The notes under the pieces were generated by a model. That model ran no database searches, was not told where the DNA came from, and saw only the letters and a list, made by a program, of their open reading frames with translations. The position numbers and the translations under genes were made by a program. Shown one piece after another: positions 19,331-27,371 of a DNA stretch of 64,000 nt (the stretch's first letter is position 1; each line of letters opens with the position of its first letter). The stretch is taken from contig NZ_CP093299.1 in the NCBI RefSeq assembly GCF_024362805.1, positions 4,062,001 to 4,126,000 of the forward strand, written 5' to 3'. This stretch comes from Salipaludibacillus sp. LMS25 (lineage in GTDB: Bacteria > Bacillota > Bacilli > Bacillales > Salisediminibacteriaceae).

Positions 19331-20121
19331 TAAATATTGTAATAGCAGGCCCCCGTGGAAACATGGGCAAAGAGGCGGTAAAAATGGTTACAAAAGAGCT
19401 CGGCTTCCGATTAACGGCTGTCGTTGATCGGAAGTATAATGGTTTTCAAATGAAAGACGTAGAAGAAATGGAAGATCTTGATGTTCCTGTGTTTGAAGAT
19501 ATGGCAGAGTGTTTTCAACAAGTGACATGTGATGTTCTCGTTGATTTAACGAGTCCGGAATCAGGTAAGAAACATATGCTTATTGCTTTTGATTACGGTG
19601 TGAGACCTGTAGTAGGGACGACAGGATTTACAGAAGAGGACATTAAAGAACTCTCTCAAATAGCTGAAGAAAAAGAATTAGGTGCTATTATCGCCCCTAA
19701 CTTTGCTATCGGAGCGATCTTATTAATGAAATTTTCTCAACAGGCAGCGAAGTATCTTTCAGATGTAGAAATAATTGAACAGCATCATGATCGGAAACTA
19801 GATGCACCTTCAGGAACTGCAGTTAAAACAGCAGAACTCATTTCGGAAGTGAGAGAAACGAAACAACAAGGCCATCCAAATGAAACAGAGCAACTTAAAG
19901 GAGCTCGTGGTGCCAATTATGAGGGGATGCGTATCCATAGTGTTCGCTTGCCAGGACTCGTAGCACATCAAGAGGTTATTTTTGGTGGTGAAGGTCAATC
20001 ACTAAAGTTACGGCATGATTCATTTAATCGAGCATCATTTATGCCAGGGGTAAAATTAGCGTGTGAGACAGTGTTGTCATTACCGGGACTCGTTTATGGT
20101 TTAGAACAGATTATTGACTAG
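19327..20121 (+). CDS. dapB: 4-hydroxy-tetrahydrodipicolinate reductase
   Basis: DapB performs the NAD(P)H-dependent reduction step of lysine/diaminopimelate synthesis, which also supplies dipicolinate for spores. The 264 residues include the nucleotide-binding [11 protein letters not shown] loop, [18 protein letters not shown] and the catalytic [13 protein letters not shown] motif near residue 157. It overlaps ypjD by four bases. An intergenic gap of about 115 bp follows before mgsA. Confidence 0.96.
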   Translation: MINIVIAGPRGNMGKEAVKMVTKELGFRLTAVVDRKYNGFQMKDVEEMEDLDVPVFEDMAECFQQVTCDVLVDLTSPESGKKHMLIAFDYGVRPVVGTTGFTEEDIKELSQIAEEKELGAIIAPNFAIGAILLMKFSQQAAKYLSDVEIIEQHHDRKLDAPSGTAVKTAELISEVRETKQQGHPNETEQLKGARGANYEGMRIHSVRLPGLVAHQEVIFGGEGQSLKLRHDSFNRASFMPGVKLACETVLSLPGLVYGLEQIID

Positions 20122-20236
20122 ATCACGCCCGTTTATGACACTTTTAGTAATCTCTAAAATCTTTCAATCTCGAAAAGTCATATTGATAAAATAGAAAGAA
20201 TTAATAAAATTATTATAGGAGATGGAGGGTGTTTTT

Positions 20237-20656
20237 ATGAATATAACGTTTATTGCCCATGATAAAAAGAAAGATGATATTGTTCGCTTTGCGATGGCTT
20301 ATGAAAAAGTATTGGCAAGTCACGAGCTTTTTTCCACGGGAACGACAGGAAAGAGAATTATGGCGGAAACGTCTTTAAAGATTCATCGATTCAAATCAGG
20401 CCCATTAGGTGGAGATCAGCAAGTAGGTGCGCTTATAGCAGAGAATAAGATGGACTTAGTCATATTTTTTAAAGACCCTCTCACTGCCCAACCTCATGAG
20501 CCTGATATTTCGGCGCTTATAAGGCTGTGCGATGTGTATACCATTCCTTTAGCAACCAATATGGCGACTGCCGAGATTTTATTATCAGGTTTGCAACGTG
20601 GTGAATTTAAATGGCGGGAAATAATTAAAGAGGAAAAGCGTCATGATGAGCTTTAA
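20237..20656 (+). CDS. mgsA: Methylglyoxal synthase
   Basis: Converts dihydroxyacetone phosphate to methylglyoxal and phosphate. The 139-residue protein shows the phosphate-binding STGTTGKRI, the catalytic-Asp motif [12 protein letters not shown], and [18 protein letters not shown] 20237 is favoured, 7 bases after GGAGGG (20224-20229); the earlier ATG at 20222 lies before the ribosome site. Its end overlaps bshB1 by 14 bases. Bacillithiol genes next door fit, since bacillithiol helps detoxify methylglyoxal. Confidence 0.95.
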   Translation: MNITFIAHDKKKDDIVRFAMAYEKVLASHELFSTGTTGKRIMAETSLKIHRFKSGPLGGDQQVGALIAENKMDLVIFFKDPLTAQPHEPDISALIRLCDVYTIPLATNMATAEILLSGLQRGEFKWREIIKEEKRHDEL

Positions 20657-21362
20657 TTACGATATCATGGCTGTCGGTGCCCATCCAGACGATGTAGAAA
20701 TCGGAATGGGTGGCACGATAGCAAAATATTCACGCCTAGATAAAAAAGTGGTAATTATCAATTTAACTGAAGCCGAACTATCTTCAAATGGCACTGTTGA
20801 AACCCGGCAAAAAGAGGCAGAAAAAGCGTGTGAACGACTAGGGGTACAGACACGGGTCCAACTTCGATTTCCTGATAGGGGCCTTTTAGAATCTCGCCAA
20901 AAGGCTATCGATGAGATAGTGAAATTAATAAGGCATTATAGGCCAAGGCTCGTGTTTGCGCCATTCCACCAAGATCGTCATCCTGATCATGGACACTGTG
21001 GTGATATATGTCGAGAAGCTGTTTTCTCTGCTACTATAAAAAAATATTTGCCACAAGAATCCAATGATCGCTTTCAAGTACAAGCTTTATATTATTATCA
21101 AATTAACGGTAGCTCACAACCAGACTTTCTTATTGATATTAGCGATGATAAAGAAACGAAGTATAGCGCATTAGCATGCTTTAAGAGCCAATTTAATAAC
21201 GAGACTAATTCACTCAAAACACCTTTGAATTCAGGATATATAGACTTATTGCAAGCGAGAGAACAACTTTTAGGTTCTGAAGCGGGCACCATTGCAGCAG
21301 AAGGTTTTTTTTGTGAAAAACCACCACTTATTCATGATCTGTTAGGAGACATAATAAAATGA
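20643..21362 (+). CDS. bshB1: N-acetyl-alpha-D-glucosaminyl L-malate deacetylase (bacillithiol)
   Basis: Second enzyme of bacillithiol synthesis: a zinc-dependent LmbE-type deacetylase that removes acetate from GlcNAc-malate. [12 protein letters not shown] near residue 12 gives zinc ligands; [16 protein letters not shown] near residue 106 gives the third ligand and active-site histidines. The length of 239 is normal. It overlaps mgsA at its start and bshA (ATGA) at its end, so bshB1-bshA are coupled. Confidence 0.95.
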   Translation: MMSFNYDIMAVGAHPDDVEIGMGGTIAKYSRLDKKVVIINLTEAELSSNGTVETRQKEAEKACERLGVQTRVQLRFPDRGLLESRQKAIDEIVKLIRHYRPRLVFAPFHQDRHPDHGHCGDICREAVFSATIKKYLPQESNDRFQVQALYYYQINGSSQPDFLIDISDDKETKYSALACFKSQFNNETNSLKTPLNSGYIDLLQAREQLLGSEAGTIAAEGFFCEKPPLIHDLLGDIIK

Positions 21363-22492
21363 CCTATAAAATCGGGATTACATGCTATCCTACTGTAGGG
21401 GGATCGGGAGTAGTAGCAACTGAATTGGGGAAAGCATTAGCTGAAAAAGGCCATCAAATACATTTTATTACGTCTAGCTTACCATTTCGACTTGATGAGC
21501 AAAAAGCAAATATTTATTTCCACGAAGTTGCCGTTAATCAATATTCTGTTTTTCGTTATCCTCCATATGACCTAGCTTTGGCAAGTAAAATGGCTGAAAT
21601 AATAAAGTGTCAAAACCTTGATATACTACATGTCCACTATGCTATCCCTCATGCTATCAGTGCCTATTTAGCAAAAGAGATGGTTGACCGCGAAGTGAAA
21701 ATAGTGACGACGCTACACGGGACTGATATTACAGTGCTAGGTTATGACCCTTCTTTATCGGATATGATTAAGTTTGGAATCGAAAAATCTGATGCTGTTA
21801 CCGCCGTTTCCCGTGACTTAATAGCCCAAACAAAATCTCTTTTACATATTCACCGATCGATATCACCGATCTATAATTTCGTCGATGAACGAATCTACTA
21901 TCCACGACAAACGGATGAGTTGAGGAAATCTTTTCAAATAGATCCAGATGTTAACGTACTTTCACATGTCTCAAACTTCCGTAAAGTTAAACGTGTACAA
22001 GATGTGGTACGTGTTTTTGAAAAGGTACAGCAAACGGCGAAATCTGTCTTAATATTAATCGGGGAAGGCCCAGAATTACCGATCGTTAAAGAACTTGTGA
22101 AAAATTTAAACCTCTCAGACGTCGTATTTTTTCTCGGTAATCAAAAAAGAGTTGCAGATATTATGTCCATGAGTGATGTGAAATTGGTACTTTCTGAAAA
22201 AGAGAGCTTTGGACTTGTTATTTTGGAAGCGATGGCGTGTGGCGTCCCGGTCATAGGGACGAATATAGGAGGCATTCCGGAAGTTATTGAGGATGGTAAA
22301 AGTGGTTTTATTTGCGAAGTTGGGGATATTGAGAGTATTGCCGCTCGCACCCTTTATCTACTAAAAAATCCTCTGGTGAGACAGAAAATGTCTCAGGAAG
22401 CAATAAAGCGAGCAACTGTCACATTTCATCAAAAGCGAATTGTGGCTGATTATGAGAAAATTTATCATAATGTATTGAAAGAGCTGGGTTAA
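21359..22492 (+). CDS. bshA: N-acetyl-alpha-D-glucosaminyl L-malate synthase (bacillithiol)
   Basis: A GT-B glycosyltransferase of family 4 that joins UDP-GlcNAc and L-malate, the first bacillithiol step. The 377 residues include the N-terminal GGSGVVATELGKALAEKGH loop, TTLHGTDITVLG, and the donor-binding ESFGLVILEAMACGVPVIG with the EX7E pattern near residue 280. It is followed one base later by cca, as in B. subtilis. Confidence 0.95.
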   Translation: MTYKIGITCYPTVGGSGVVATELGKALAEKGHQIHFITSSLPFRLDEQKANIYFHEVAVNQYSVFRYPPYDLALASKMAEIIKCQNLDILHVHYAIPHAISAYLAKEMVDREVKIVTTLHGTDITVLGYDPSLSDMIKFGIEKSDAVTAVSRDLIAQTKSLLHIHRSISPIYNFVDERIYYPRQTDELRKSFQIDPDVNVLSHVSNFRKVKRVQDVVRVFEKVQQTAKSVLILIGEGPELPIVKELVKNLNLSDVVFFLGNQKRVADIMSMSDVKLVLSEKESFGLVILEAMACGVPVIGTNIGGIPEVIEDGKSGFICEVGDIESIAARTLYLLKNPLVRQKMSQEAIKRATVTFHQKRIVADYEKIYHNVLKELG

Positions 22493-22493
22493 T

Positions 22494-23636
22494 ATGAACG
22501 GAAAAGAAGCTGCTCATGACGTTATAACAAAATTAGAAACAGCAGGCTTCTCTGCCTTCATAGTTGGTGGGGCTGTCAGAGATTATTGTATGGGTGTCAT
22601 AAATCGGGACATAGATGTCGCTACGTCAGCCAACGTGGAGGACATTCAATCCATTTTTACGAAAACAATTGATGTGGGCATTAAGCATGGAACGTTAATT
22701 GTCCCGATTAAGGGGATACCTGTGGAAGTAAGTGCCTTTAGAGGTCGGACTCTCGAAGAAGATTTGGCAAAGAGAGACTTTACTATAAATGCCATGGCAA
22801 TTGGACGAGATGGGCAACTGATTGACCCTTTTGGTGGAAAGGATGATATACACAAACGGCGATTAAAAACGATACATAATAAGGAAACACCGTTTATTGA
22901 AGATCCCATCCGCTTATTAAGAGCGGTGAGATTTGCCTTAACATTGGATCTCACTATTGATGATAGAACCCAAACGCATATTAATCATCACGTGAATTTA
23001 ATTCATAATACGGCCGTTGAAAGAATGGCTAGTGAGATTAGAAAAATGTATAAGCCTGTCATGAAGAGAGAGGATTGGGAGCGACTGCTTTCCCAGCGAT
23101 TAATAGCAGAATTACCATTTGTTTTTAAAGTAGAACAACTAACCCATGTATTAAGGCATTATAAAGAGTCTACACTTTTTAATACGCCTTTAGCTTGGTG
23201 GGCATATGTCCTATATCATTCATCTCGTGATAACACACAACGTGCTCTGAATTTTTATAAGGGATCTAAAGAGCTTTCTAAAAACGTGTTGAGCATTCAA
23301 GAGTCGGTCAATCATTATTTTCAGCATGGGTGGGAAGGCTGGGACTTGTATCAGTTAGGTAAAGAACGTCTTCATATTGCTATGTCTCTTCTTAATGATT
23401 TAACAAAAGGGAACTTTAACCCATCATTTTGGAAAAGGAACTATTTAAAGTTGCCGATAAAAAACAAACAAGATATGGCTATAGATGGTAAAGTGCTCCT
23501 CGGGCATTACCCTCATTTGACAGGTAGGGAATTAGGCAACTTATTGAATCAGTTGGAAAGAGACATTGTTGCCGGTGTTATATGTAATCAAGCTAAACAG
23601 TTGTTAGTAAGAGTAGAAGAGGTGTTGAGTAAATGA
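22494..23636 (+). CDS. cca: CCA-adding tRNA nucleotidyltransferase
   Basis: A class II nucleotidyltransferase that adds or repairs the 3' CCA of tRNA. The 380 residues begin with the catalytic VGGAVRD...RDIDVATSA motif (metal-binding DxD), followed by FRGRTLEEDLAKRDFTINA and the RLLRAVRFA helix, then neck/body/tail domains. The start ATG 22494 follows directly after the bshA stop with GAGCTGGG upstream. It overlaps birA by four bases. Confidence 0.95.
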   Translation: MNGKEAAHDVITKLETAGFSAFIVGGAVRDYCMGVINRDIDVATSANVEDIQSIFTKTIDVGIKHGTLIVPIKGIPVEVSAFRGRTLEEDLAKRDFTINAMAIGRDGQLIDPFGGKDDIHKRRLKTIHNKETPFIEDPIRLLRAVRFALTLDLTIDDRTQTHINHHVNLIHNTAVERMASEIRKMYKPVMKREDWERLLSQRLIAELPFVFKVEQLTHVLRHYKESTLFNTPLAWWAYVLYHSSRDNTQRALNFYKGSKELSKNVLSIQESVNHYFQHGWEGWDLYQLGKERLHIAMSLLNDLTKGNFNPSFWKRNYLKLPIKNKQDMAIDGKVLLGHYPHLTGRELGNLLNQLERDIVAGVICNQAKQLLVRVEEVLSK

Positions 23637-24595
23637 AGGGGCAAGTACTTAAACTGCTAAGAGAACATAATACCACTTTCCTCTCAGGTGAAAAGATGAG
23701 TCGATTGCTAGGGTGTAGTAGAACGGCTATTTGGAAACATATCGCTGCACTACGCAAGGAAGGCTATGAGATTATTGCTAGCCAAAACAAGGGCTATCAA
23801 CTTAAAGAGACGGGACCAATGTTAAGTGAACATGACATCTTGTCGTACCTATCTGATGACTCATTATTTACGAACGTTATGTTTTATCGGTCCGTTAACT
23901 CAACTCAAATAGCGGCACAAAAACATGTGAGTGATGGTATGACTCACGGTACGTTAGTTGTTGCTGATGAACAAAAAAATGGTAAGGGAAGGCTTGGTAG
24001 GACATGGAGCTCTGAAAAGGGACTAGGGGTCTGGATGAGTTTAATCGTCAAACCTGACATTGCTTTTGAACAAGCGCCACAACTTACACTTTTAACCGCG
24101 GTTGCTGTAACGCGTGCTATTGAAAAAATGTCTGACGTCGAGATAACAATTAAATGGCCTAATGATCTTTTAATCAATGGAAAGAAAGTGTGTGGTATTC
24201 TGACGGAAATGCAGGCAGACACTGATCGGTTATTATCGGTTATTATTGGCATTGGTTTAAATGTTAACCACCAGAAATTTCCCGACCCTTTAACGGATAT
24301 AGCCACATCTCTTTTTGTTGAAACAGGTAAAACCTATCATCGTGCCCAGCTGATAGGTACGATATTAGATGAATTCACTAAACTTTACCATATTTATCTC
24401 GAGGATGGTTTCACTATCATTAAACCGTTATGGGAAGCTCATGCATCGTCTATAGGGAAGAGAATAAAAGCAAGAACTGTTACGGCTGTCATTGAAGGTA
24501 AAGCATTAGGGATTAATAATGACGGCGTCTTACTTTTGAAAGATGAAGCTGGCAAGCTACATAAAATATATTCTGCCGATATAGAGGGCCAGTAA
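23633..24595 (+). CDS. birA: Biotin--protein ligase / biotin operon repressor
   Basis: Bifunctional: it attaches biotin to acetyl-CoA carboxylase and represses biotin genes. Residues 1-60 form a winged helix (LLGCSRTAIWKHIAALRKEGY). The ligase domain has the biotinyl-AMP loop GKGRLGRTWSS near residue 116 and IKWPNDLLINGKKVCGILTEM. The C-terminal SH3-like domain is present. The 320-residue length equals typical Bacillus BirA. It ends the ypjD-to-birA gene series; panB follows from its own promoter. Confidence 0.95.
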   Translation: MKGQVLKLLREHNTTFLSGEKMSRLLGCSRTAIWKHIAALRKEGYEIIASQNKGYQLKETGPMLSEHDILSYLSDDSLFTNVMFYRSVNSTQIAAQKHVSDGMTHGTLVVADEQKNGKGRLGRTWSSEKGLGVWMSLIVKPDIAFEQAPQLTLLTAVAVTRAIEKMSDVEITIKWPNDLLINGKKVCGILTEMQADTDRLLSVIIGIGLNVNHQKFPDPLTDIATSLFVETGKTYHRAQLIGTILDEFTKLYHIYLEDGFTIIKPLWEAHASSIGKRIKARTVTAVIEGKALGINNDGVLLLKDEAGKLHKIYSADIEGQ

Positions 24596-24640
24596 CAAGG
24601 AAATAATCGTGATAACGTCATTGTGTGATTAGAGGGAAGG

Positions 24641-24669
24641 TTGGCGTCTTTTCCAAATTGCTTTATAAT
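24641..24669 (+). promoter_or_regulatory. Promoter of the panBCD leader
   Basis: TTGGCG (24641-24646), exactly 17 bases, then consensus TATAAT (24664-24669). It starts transcription about 320 bases before panB, upstream of an intrinsic terminator. Confidence 0.75.
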
Positions 24670-24675
24670 AAAAGC

Positions 24676-24996
24676 AGGACAGTATCGTTTATGAGCTGTA
24701 CCTTGAAATAGAAGTACAATTAAAATGAATGGCTGCCTTGATCCGGCATGGACGGGGACAGAGGGTTGAACAAGAAACAGTGACATGATGAGTAAGATCA
24801 TCTAGCATTCTGCTGGTGCCTTTCCCCATGTTCCTGATAAGCTCAAAACGACCTTCTCTCCAATCGAGAAGGTTTTTTCATTGAGTGGCTGTCTTAATAA
24901 TAGTGTCCAAAAACTATTAGGTTAATGAAAATCTGACAACGGCAGCTTGTTCAAATGGTATCCTTCTTTCCCTTTCAAATTGAAAGGAGTAGGAGA
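24676..24996 (+). ncRNA. Candidate regulated 5' leader of panBCD
   Basis: Between the predicted start near 24676 and panB lies about 170 nt of sequence with local dyads (GTAC...GTAC near 24699-24718, CTTG...CAAG near 24740-24775, GATGA...TCATC near 24787-24801), then a strong terminator, then the panB ribosome site. This promoter / structured RNA / terminator / gene order is that of an attenuator or riboswitch. Firmicute panB genes are known to carry the 'pan' RNA motif upstream, but I could not confirm its consensus here. The alternative is a birA terminator plus an unrelated small RNA. No T-box motif (GGTGG-ACC) is present. Confidence 0.5.
24846..24879 (+). terminator. Intrinsic terminator in the panB leader
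   Basis: ACCTTCTC / GAGAAGGT stem (24851-24858, 24866-24873) with a 7-base loop, then TTTTTT. It lies about 120 bases before panB. Confidence 0.88.
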
Positions 24997-25839
24997 ATGA
25001 AAACCACAAAAGACTTTAAAAAGATGAAAAAAGATGGCGAGCCAATCGTGATGGTAACAGCGTATGATGCGCCAGCAGCGGGGATAGCTGAAACCGCGGA
25101 TGTCGATTGTTTACTCGTTGGGGATTCTCTCGGAATGGTTGTATTAGGTTATGAATCCACAGTACCTGTCACATTGGATGATATGGTGCATCATACGAAA
25201 GCAGTTAAACGAGGAGCTCGTGAGACATTTGTTATAACTGATATGCCTTTCCTCACCTATCATTCGTCACGATCAGAAACAGTTAATAACGCTCGAAGAT
25301 TAGTTCAAGAAGCAGGGGCTCATGCTATTAAGCTGGAAGGTAACGGTGACGTCATTACTTATACGAAACATCTTGTTGATGCTGGCGTTCCTGTTGTCAA
25401 TCATTTAGGTTTAACTCCTCAATCAGTAGGTGTATTTGGTGGCTATCATGTTCAAGGAAAACAAGAAAGTGATGCTGAGAGATTAAAGGATGATGCCATT
25501 AAAACAGAAGAAGCAGGTGCATGTATGCTCGTCCTTGAATGTGTCCCCGAATCATTAGCTCAACAAATTTCTCAGCTATTAACGATTCCTGTTATCGGTA
25601 TAGGGGCCGGGAGATTTACTGATGGTCAAGTGCTCGTTTACCACGATATTATCGGTTATAATGACGGCCATGTACCGAAATTTGTAAAACAATATGCCAA
25701 TATAAATGAAACAGCTAAAAACGCCATAACTCAATTCAGCTCCGATGTAAAAAAGAGACATTTCCCTGAACACGTACATGTCTTTCAACCGCTAGAAAAG
25801 ACTGTTTCACACCTCTACGGTAAAGGTGATACGACATGA
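24997..25839 (+). CDS. panB: 3-methyl-2-oxobutanoate hydroxymethyltransferase
   Basis: First committed step of pantothenate synthesis: transfers a hydroxymethyl group from methylene-THF to ketoisovalerate. The 280 residues contain [13 protein letters not shown], the metal-binding [12 protein letters not shown], and the catalytic-Glu region [12 protein letters not shown] 24997 is chosen because AAAGGAGTAGGAG lies just upstream; an earlier in-frame codon at 24955 would put the ribosome site inside the gene. It overlaps panC by four bases. Confidence 0.95.
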   Translation: MKTTKDFKKMKKDGEPIVMVTAYDAPAAGIAETADVDCLLVGDSLGMVVLGYESTVPVTLDDMVHHTKAVKRGARETFVITDMPFLTYHSSRSETVNNARRLVQEAGAHAIKLEGNGDVITYTKHLVDAGVPVVNHLGLTPQSVGVFGGYHVQGKQESDAERLKDDAIKTEEAGACMLVLECVPESLAQQISQLLTIPVIGIGAGRFTDGQVLVYHDIIGYNDGHVPKFVKQYANINETAKNAITQFSSDVKKRHFPEHVHVFQPLEKTVSHLYGKGDTT

Positions 25840-26690
25840 TGAAACATATTAATAATATCACGGGGATGAAAGAAGAAATTGCTCAACTAAAAGCAGCCAA
25901 AAAAACAATTGGGTTTGTACCTACAATGGGCTCTTTGCATGAAGGACATTTACAGCTCGTAGAAAAAGCGACACAACAGGTAGATGTTGTCATAATGAGC
26001 ATCTTTGTGAATCCTCTCCAGTTTGGCGAAAATGAGGATTTCGATACTTACCCAAGAGACCTAGCAAACGATCTCCAGTTAGCTAAGCAGCATGGGGTTC
26101 ATCAGGTATTCACCCCTACAGCAGATGACATGTACCCTAACACAATGAGTGTTACGATGAATGTGCAAAGAGGAGCAGATATCCTGTGTGGTTCCAGTAG
26201 ACCTGGACACTTTGATGGTGTAGCCACAGTCGTTATGAAACTATTTAATATTATAGAACCTGACGTGGCTTATTTTGGAATGAAAGATGCTCAGCAGGTG
26301 GCTATTATAAAGCAAATGGTAGCTGACTATCATTTAAATGTCACCATTGTACCTATCCCTACTGTAAGGGAAGAAGATGGGCTAGCGATGAGTTCGCGTA
26401 ACGTCAATTTGTCACACATGGAAAGACAGGAAGCACCTCACATTTATAAAACACTTGCTGAAGCGAAAAGTAAGGCGCTACAAGGACACTTTAAAACGGT
26501 GGCTCAGCTTGAGGAATGGGTAAATCACACACTGAAAAAACGTCTCGTGTTAGGCAAAGTAGATTACATTTATTTTCTGAAATTTCCGTCCTTAACCCGT
26601 CCGAGCACTATTGCAGGGAGTGCCATACTAGCTACGGCTGTTCACTATGAAAAGACGAGACTTATTGATAATGTAACGTGGGAACAATGA
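25836..26690 (+). CDS. panC: Pantothenate synthetase
   Basis: Condenses pantoate and beta-alanine with ATP. The 284 residues carry the nucleotidylyl-transferase motifs [14 protein letters not shown] near residue 31 (HxGH type), [17 protein letters not shown] and the KMSKS-like MSSRNVNLS near residue 188. It starts at overlapping ATG codons (25836, 25839) in the panB stop and is followed 30 bases later by panD. Confidence 0.95.
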   Translation: MMKHINNITGMKEEIAQLKAAKKTIGFVPTMGSLHEGHLQLVEKATQQVDVVIMSIFVNPLQFGENEDFDTYPRDLANDLQLAKQHGVHQVFTPTADDMYPNTMSVTMNVQRGADILCGSSRPGHFDGVATVVMKLFNIIEPDVAYFGMKDAQQVAIIKQMVADYHLNVTIVPIPTVREEDGLAMSSRNVNLSHMERQEAPHIYKTLAEAKSKALQGHFKTVAQLEEWVNHTLKKRLVLGKVDYIYFLKFPSLTRPSTIAGSAILATAVHYEKTRLIDNVTWEQ

Positions 26691-26720
26691 CCTATTTGGT
26701 AAATAAGGAGAGGAATTAAT

Positions 26721-27104
26721 ATGTATCGTGAAATGATGAGTGGGAAAATTCACCGGGCAACCGTGACAGAAGCAAACTTACATTATATTGGCAGTATCAC
26801 GATTGATAGTGACTTATTAAAAGCAGTTGGCATGTTAGAAAATGAAAAAGTTCACGTCGTGAATAATAACAATGGTGCACGACTTGAAACGTATATTATA
26901 GCCGGAGCGCCTGGCTCAAAAACAATCTGTTTAAATGGCGCTGCAGCCCGTCACGTTCAACCAGGAGATAAAGTCATTATTATGTCGTACAAGTGGATGG
27001 AAGAGGCGGAAGCTTACAAACATGTGCCGACTGTCGCTATTTTAAATGATCATAACGATATTTTAGATATACTGGGGACTGAGCCAGAAGCGACTATTAA
27101 ATAA
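26721..27104 (+). CDS. panD: Aspartate 1-decarboxylase proenzyme
   Basis: Makes beta-alanine from aspartate. It is synthesised as a 127-residue proenzyme that self-cleaves between Gly24 and Ser25 in [12 protein letters not shown] to create the pyruvoyl cofactor. [12 protein letters not shown] near the N-terminus and [20 protein letters not shown] are conserved family segments. It completes panBCD and is followed by a strong terminator. Confidence 0.96.
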   Translation: MYREMMSGKIHRATVTEANLHYIGSITIDSDLLKAVGMLENEKVHVVNNNNGARLETYIIAGAPGSKTICLNGAAARHVQPGDKVIIMSYKWMEEAEAYKHVPTVAILNDHNDILDILGTEPEATIK

Positions 27105-27106
27105 CT

Positions 27107-27150
27107 AAAAAACTCTCTTAACAGCTTTTAGCGTGTTAAGAGAGTTTTTT
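27107..27150 (+). terminator. Terminator of panBCD
   Basis: A perfect 17-bp stem (AAAAAACTCTCTTAACA / TGTTAAGAGAGTTTTTT) with a 10-base loop, directly after panD. Confidence 0.93.
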
Positions 27151-27186
27151 AAATGTCGTGTAAGAGTTATAGAATTGGTCAGTCTC

Positions 27187-27240
27187 GTTTTATCACAGAT
27201 AAGCGTCCGTAAAACCTCCACTGATTGAAGGTTCGTTTAT
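27187..27240 (-). repeat. Dispersed hairpin repeat, partial copy (R3)
   Basis: This segment aligns with 8192-8240 of copy R1: TTTATCAC-GATAA-CGTCCGTAAAAC and then TGATTGAAGGTTCGTTT. It therefore represents only the far end of the long element, without the two main hairpins. It lies between the panD terminator and dinG. Confidence 0.75.
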
Positions 27241-27371
27241 ATGAATGAGGTCATTTCTCTGATGGAAATGGGTGCTTCGTGGCCTTGTGCGTGCTACAAT
27301 AAGACAGTACGCTAAATTTTATGTGATTGAGATGATTTAAATGATCGTCCTTAGAAAGAAGGTAAATGACG

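Noticed and set aside
24596..24850. T-box or biotin operator between birA and panB
   Set aside because: No GGTGG-ACC T-box sequence and no long BirA-type palindrome could be found.
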